Assembly (NCBI GenBank): GCA_963751835.1
Contig: CAVVWD010000029.1
Span: 65,054-129,053 of the forward strand
Direction: 5' to 3'
DNA: 64,000 nt
Source of the DNA: JACVRW01 sp963751835
Lineage (GTDB): Bacteria > Actinomycetota > Thermoleophilia > Solirubrobacterales > Thermoleophilaceae
The notes under the pieces are model-generated. The model was not told the DNA's origin and ran no database searches. It saw only the letters and a program-made list of their open reading frames with translations. The position numbers and the translations under genes were made by a program. Positions 60,457 through 64,000 of this stretch are shown here, piece after piece (positions within the stretch are counted from its first letter, which is position 1; each line of letters begins with the position of its first letter).

Positions 60457-61281
60457 CCCGGCGCGAGGGCTGGAGGCGCGCGCCGGTGGTGGCCGGCATG
60501 GCGCTCATCTCCGCCTCCGCGCTGTTCCCGCTGTACTTCATGGCCTCGAACGCCTTTCGGACCAACGCCGACTACGACGAATCGAAGGTCGGGCTGCCCA
60601 CGGTCTTCTCGCTTCGACACCCTGCAACGGGCCTGGGAGGGCGCGAGCATCCCGACCTACATGCGCAACTCGCTGATCGTGGTCGCGGGCACCGTGCTGC
60701 TGTCGATCGTGGTGGCCTCGATGGCGGGCTACTCGTTCTCGAAGCTGCGCTGGCGGCCCCGCTCGGCCGTCTACCTGTTCGTGCTCGCGTGGATCGCGGT
60801 GCCGCCGCTGATCCTGCTCGTCCCGCTCTACGTGGAGATGGTCGACCTCGGGCTGTTCGACACCCCGTGGTCGGTGATCCTCATCTACAGCGCGGTGAAC
60901 CTGCCCTTCAACACCTATCTGATGACCGCGTACTTCCGCGGCGTGCCGGACGAGCTCGTCGATGCCGCGCGGCTGGACGGCGCGAGCGCGCACGGCGTCT
61001 TCTTGCGGGTGATGCTTCCGCTCGCGCGCCCCGCGCTCGCGACGCTCGTGATCTTCAACTTCCTCTGGGCGTGGAACGAGTTCATCTTCGCGCTCCTGCT
61101 GCTGCCGAGCGAGAGCACGAAGACGCTCACGGTTGGTGTGCTGCAGCTCCAGGGCCGCTTCAACCTCGACCCCACCGCGCTCATGGCCGGCCTGTTCATC
61201 TCGACGCTCCCGGTGATCGGCGTGTACCTGATATTCCAGCGCCACCTGGTGCGGGCCGTTGCGGCCGGGATCGGGCGCTGA
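60453..61281 (+). pseudogene. ABC sugar importer permease, second (MalG type), with one frameshift
   Basis: The first frame gives APVVAGMALISASALFPLYF and MASNAFRTNADYDESKVGLP, then breaks near 60606-60618. The shifted frame continues with FDTLQRAWEGASIPTYMRNS, and the rest is a complete MalG-type permease: MAGYSFSKLRWRPRSAVYLF, the EAA loop LVDAARLDGASAHGVFLRVM, and FNFLWAWNEFIFALLLLP. Because an importer needs both permeases, a sequencing error or a very recent mutation is more likely than old decay. Confidence 0.85.
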
Positions 61282-61284
61282 GCG

Positions 61285-62085
61285 ATGGCCAAGGGGGACG
61301 GGACCGCGACGCTCACCGGGGCCGACCGCGTTCTGGCCACCCTCAAGCTGCTGGCCGGTCATTCGTCGGGCGTGTCGCTCGAGGCCCTCTCGCGTGAGAT
61401 GGGCGCGCCGAAGTCGAGCACGCATCGGGCGCTCGCGGCCCTGCGCCGAGCGGGCTTCGCGGAGCAGGACGAGCGCGGGCGCTACCGCGTCGGTAGCGAG
61501 CTGGTCCGCATCGCCTTCGACTATCACGAGCGCCGGGACGAGGTGGACCTGGTGCGGCCCGTGCTGCAGACGCTCTCCGACTGGCTCTCGGAGACTGCCC
61601 ACTACGCCCACCTCGAGGGCGGGGAGGTCGTCTATCTGGCAAAGATCGAGCCCACCGGCCAGGCCATCACGATGAGCTCGCGAATCGGGGGGCGCAACCC
61701 CGCCCACGCGACCGGGGTCGGGAAGGCGATGCTCGCGCACGTGCTCGAGAACGACGAGGCGGTGCGCGAGTTCGTGACCCGCTACGGACCGCTCGAGAAG
61801 CGCACGCGCAACACCCTGGTGTCCGCCCGCGCGCTCACCGAGGATCTGCGCCGCACACGCGAACGTGGCTACGCGCTCGATCGGGAGGAGAGCGAGCTCG
61901 GGGTCAACTGCATCGCGTTCGCGCTCTTCATGGGCTCGGGCCGGCTGCCGTCGGGCGCGATCAGCGTCTCCGCGGTGGCCATGCGCACCGACGTGGCCCG
62001 CCTCGAAGCGGTGGCGGGGCGAATCCGGTCGGCCCTCGAGAAGGCGCTCGGTCCGGTGACCCGGCCGGCGATCGAGCAGCCGTGA
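61285..62085 (+). CDS. IclR-family transcriptional regulator
   Basis: This 266-residue protein has an N-terminal winged helix (RVLATLKLLAGHSSGVSLEA, PKSSTHRALAALRRAGF). The ligand-binding domain follows with NPAHATGVGKAMLAH and RERGYALDREESELGVNCIA. IclR proteins act as repressors or activators of sugar-acid and aromatic pathways. It lies at the end of the transporter operon, next to an SDR (GTGA overlap). The palindromes at 58179 and 58199 are its probable targets. Confidence 0.9.
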   Translation: MAKGDGTATLTGADRVLATLKLLAGHSSGVSLEALSREMGAPKSSTHRALAALRRAGFAEQDERGRYRVGSELVRIAFDYHERRDEVDLVRPVLQTLSDWLSETAHYAHLEGGEVVYLAKIEPTGQAITMSSRIGGRNPAHATGVGKAMLAHVLENDEAVREFVTRYGPLEKRTRNTLVSARALTEDLRRTRERGYALDREESELGVNCIAFALFMGSGRLPSGAISVSAVAMRTDVARLEAVAGRIRSALEKALGPVTRPAIEQP

Positions 62086-62834
62086 GCGGCCGGCTGGCCG
62101 GGCGGCGCGTGGTCGTGACCGGGGCCGGTCGAGGCCTCGGACGGGCGATCGCCCTCGCGGCCGCTCGCGAGGGTGCGGCCGTCGGACTCGTGGGCCGGAC
62201 CGCCCGGACGCTCGAGGAGACGGCTGCCGAGGCGAGCGCGCGGGAGGTCCGGGCCGTGCCGGTCGCGGCCGACGTGTCCGATCCGGCGGCGGTGGAACGC
62301 GCGCTTGCCGCCGCGGCCGACGGGCTCGGCGGCCTCGACGGGCTGGTCACCGCGGCGGCCGTCGACTGCCTCCAGGCGCCGACCGGCGAGATGGAGCTGG
62401 GCGAATGGGACAGGACCATCGCGGTCAACCTCTCAGGGGCGTTCTACTGCTGCCGCTTCGCGCTCCCGCATCTGGTCGAGGCGGGCGGCGGGGCGATCGT
62501 GAACATCACCTCCGTCGCCGGCGAGCGCGCGTGGCCGGAGGACGTGGCCTACAACGCCTCCAAGGCCGGCGTGGAGATGCTCACCCGAACGATCGCCGTC
62601 GAGTACGCAGCCCGCGGGGTGCGCGCGAACTGCCTCGCGCCCGGGGTGATCGACGCCGGCATGACCGACGAGCTGCCGAGCGCGGAGGAGCGCGAGCGGC
62701 TGCGCGCCCTGCATCCACTGGGCCGCTTCGGAGATGCCGCCGAGGTGGCCGAGGCGGCGATCTGGCTGCTGTCCGATGCGGCCTCCTTCACGACCGGCGC
62801 CACGCTGCGCGTCGACGGCGGCTTCCTGGCGTAG
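62082..62834 (+). CDS. short-chain dehydrogenase/reductase, second
   Basis: This 250-residue protein has the Rossmann motif VVVTGAGRGLGRAIAL, the AAVDCLQAPTG block in place of the usual NNAG, catalytic Ser in VNITSVAGERAWPE, and Tyr-x3-Lys in VAYNASKAGVEM. The ending FTTGATLRVDGG is typical. It probably oxidises a sugar or sugar acid. It starts inside the IclR stop and closes the plus-strand cluster. Confidence 0.89.
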   Translation: MSGRLAGRRVVVTGAGRGLGRAIALAAAREGAAVGLVGRTARTLEETAAEASAREVRAVPVAADVSDPAAVERALAAAADGLGGLDGLVTAAAVDCLQAPTGEMELGEWDRTIAVNLSGAFYCCRFALPHLVEAGGGAIVNITSVAGERAWPEDVAYNASKAGVEMLTRTIAVEYAARGVRANCLAPGVIDAGMTDELPSAEERERLRALHPLGRFGDAAEVAEAAIWLLSDAASFTTGATLRVDGGFLA

Positions 62835-62858
62835 CGGCGCGCGACGCGAACGACCCGC

Positions 62859-63932
62859 TCAGCGGCGACGCCCCGTGGCCCTCGCGCTCGCGCGCTCGAG
62901 TAGCTCGATCTCGTCGAGCGCCTGACCCGCGCCCTCCGCCACACAGGTGAGCGGCGAATCCGCGAGGCGGGACGGCACGTTCGTCTCCTGCTCGACTCTC
63001 TCGGCCAACCCGCGGAGAAGGGCTCCGCCTCCGGCGAGCAAGATTCCGCGCTGGGAGACGTCGGACGCAAGCTCGGGCGGCGTCTCTTCGAGCGCCGCCC
63101 TGACCGCGGCGATGATCTCCGCAACTCGATCCTCCAGCGCTTCGCGCATCCCGTCGCTCGACATCAGGACCTGACGCGGAAGTCCGGTAATCGGGTCCCT
63201 GCCTTTGACCTCGGAGTGGGCATCGCTTTGGTCCGGCGCCACGCTGCCGACCTCCAGCTTGACCCGCTCGGCCGTGGTCTCCCCGATGGCGAGGCCATGC
63301 GTGCTCCGCAGCCATGCGGCGGCCGCGTCGTCGAGGTCGTAGCCCCCGACCCTCAACGACTGCGACACGACGATCCCTCCGAGCGACATCACCGCGACCT
63401 CGCTCGTGCCGCCGCCGACGTCCAGGACCACGTTCGCCCTTGGTTCCTCGATCGCGAGCCCGGCTCCAATGGCGGCCGCGATCGGCTCCTCGATCAGATG
63501 GACCGAACGCGCCCCGGCGGCCAGGCAGGCCTCCGTCAAGGCGCGCTGCTCGACGTCGGTGATGCCCGATGGCGCGCACATCATCACCCGTGGGCGGGCA
63601 TGGCGGCTGCTGTGCACGCGCGCCATGAAATGGCGAAGCATCTCCTCCGTCACCTCGAAGTCGGCGATCACGCCGTGCCGCAGCGGCCGCACCGCGGTGA
63701 TGCTCGCCGGCGTCCGGCCGATCATCTGCTGGGCCTCCTCACCCACCGCGTGCACGGCTCCCGTGACCGTGTCGACGGCGACGACCGAGGGTTCCGAGAC
63801 GACGATTCCCTCGCCGCGCACGAAGACCAGCGTGTTCGCGGTGCCGAGATCGATGGCGATGTCTCGCCCGCCGATTCGGGGCAGAAGCCGGCGCCGTTTT
63901 ACTGAAACCGGCGCCCTGCGCTGTGCGTGCAA
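62859..63932 (-). CDS. mreB: rod-shape-determining protein MreB
   Basis: From TTG 63932 the protein has 357 residues; GAAGGGGG lies a few bases upstream and supports this start. A GTG at 63992 near the window end would extend it by 20 residues but has no ribosome-binding site. Actin-fold motifs are DIAIDLGTANTLVFVRGEGI (phosphate 1), VLDVGGGTSEVAVMSLGGIV (phosphate 2), IEEPIAAAIGAGL, and ILLAGGGALLRGL (adenosine). It polymerises under the membrane and directs wall synthesis. Usual partners mreC and mreD are not seen here, so this could be a second MreB-like copy. Confidence 0.85.
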   Translation of the reverse strand: MHAQRRAPVSVKRRRLLPRIGGRDIAIDLGTANTLVFVRGEGIVVSEPSVVAVDTVTGAVHAVGEEAQQMIGRTPASITAVRPLRHGVIADFEVTEEMLRHFMARVHSSRHARPRVMMCAPSGITDVEQRALTEACLAAGARSVHLIEEPIAAAIGAGLAIEEPRANVVLDVGGGTSEVAVMSLGGIVVSQSLRVGGYDLDDAAAAWLRSTHGLAIGETTAERVKLEVGSVAPDQSDAHSEVKGRDPITGLPRQVLMSSDGMREALEDRVAEIIAAVRAALEETPPELASDVSQRGILLAGGGALLRGLAERVEQETNVPSRLADSPLTCVAEGAGQALDEIELLERASARATGRRR

Positions 63933-64000
63933 GTCTGCCCCCTTCGGCTGGTCGCGCCGGGCGCCGCGTACTCGGGCTCGGAGCGGCCACACGCTAGCGA

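Overview
The window is very GC-rich, densely coded DNA from an actinobacterium. Many genes start with GTG or TTG and neighbours often overlap at ATGA or GTGA. Family content points the same way: an F420/deazaflavin-type oxidoreductase, Ku, a LigB-type ATP ligase, WS/DGAT, actinobacterial holin-X and DUF3618 proteins, and an MreB. The flavour suggests Thermoleophilia (Solirubrobacterales-like), but that is inference. No tRNA, rRNA, CRISPR array or prophage was seen.

Layout. 0-11 kb: small housekeeping and redox genes (deaminase, PspC/SHOCT pair, an anti-sigma-like ATPase fused to a SnoaL domain, a secreted metallophosphoesterase, a disulfide oxidoreductase, DUF2332, a methyltransferase, a Ddn-type protein, an FAD monooxygenase). 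11-15 kb: an acyl-CoA synthetase, then a yceI / FMN reductase / yceI operon and a MarR gene that share a near-identical operator-like motif. 15-21.5 kb: an amidase, an intact IS1182-type element, and an M36 metallopeptidase gene broken by many frameshifts. 21.5-25 kb: small enzymes and gene remnants. 25-28.4 kb: a three-gene membrane operon (alpha-toroid/MarC-like fusion, HTTM protein, small membrane protein). 28.5-34.6 kb: an ArsR-led operon ending in a LigB-type DNA ligase, then AraC, cupin and a DHA2 transporter. 34.6-41.9 kb: a glycerolipid cluster (gpsA, WS/DGAT, lipase, HAD-PlsC, plsB). 42.8-49.3 kb: a TetR-SpoIIE fusion regulator divergent from a four-gene envelope operon, followed by two ku genes and a second DUF899 gene. 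49.3-62.8 kb: a sugar/sugar-acid uptake and catabolism region (two enolase-superfamily enzymes, two alcohol dehydrogenases, two SDRs, a GH88/105-like hydrolase, an aldose-epimerase-like protein, a complete ABC importer and an IclR regulator with paired palindromes). The window ends with mreB.

How the genes work together. gpsA, plsB, HAD-PlsC and WS/DGAT could carry DHAP through to triacylglycerol, with a monoglyceride-lipase-like gene beside them. The 49-63 kb region looks like import of a glycoside, cleavage, oxidation and dehydration of a sugar acid under IclR control; the substrate is not identifiable from sequence.

Caveat. Six otherwise well-conserved genes carry frameshifts with no loss of flanking sequence (M36 peptidase with many; cupin, lipase, GH88-like, epimerase-like and permease with one each). 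That pattern fits uncorrected sequencing or assembly indels at least as well as real decay. Genuine remnants with lost sequence also occur: a sigma-factor SnoaL tail, an M20 peptidase tail, an alpha/beta-hydrolase joined end to end, and probably a truncated AbiEi-like gene and a truncated DUF429 gene.
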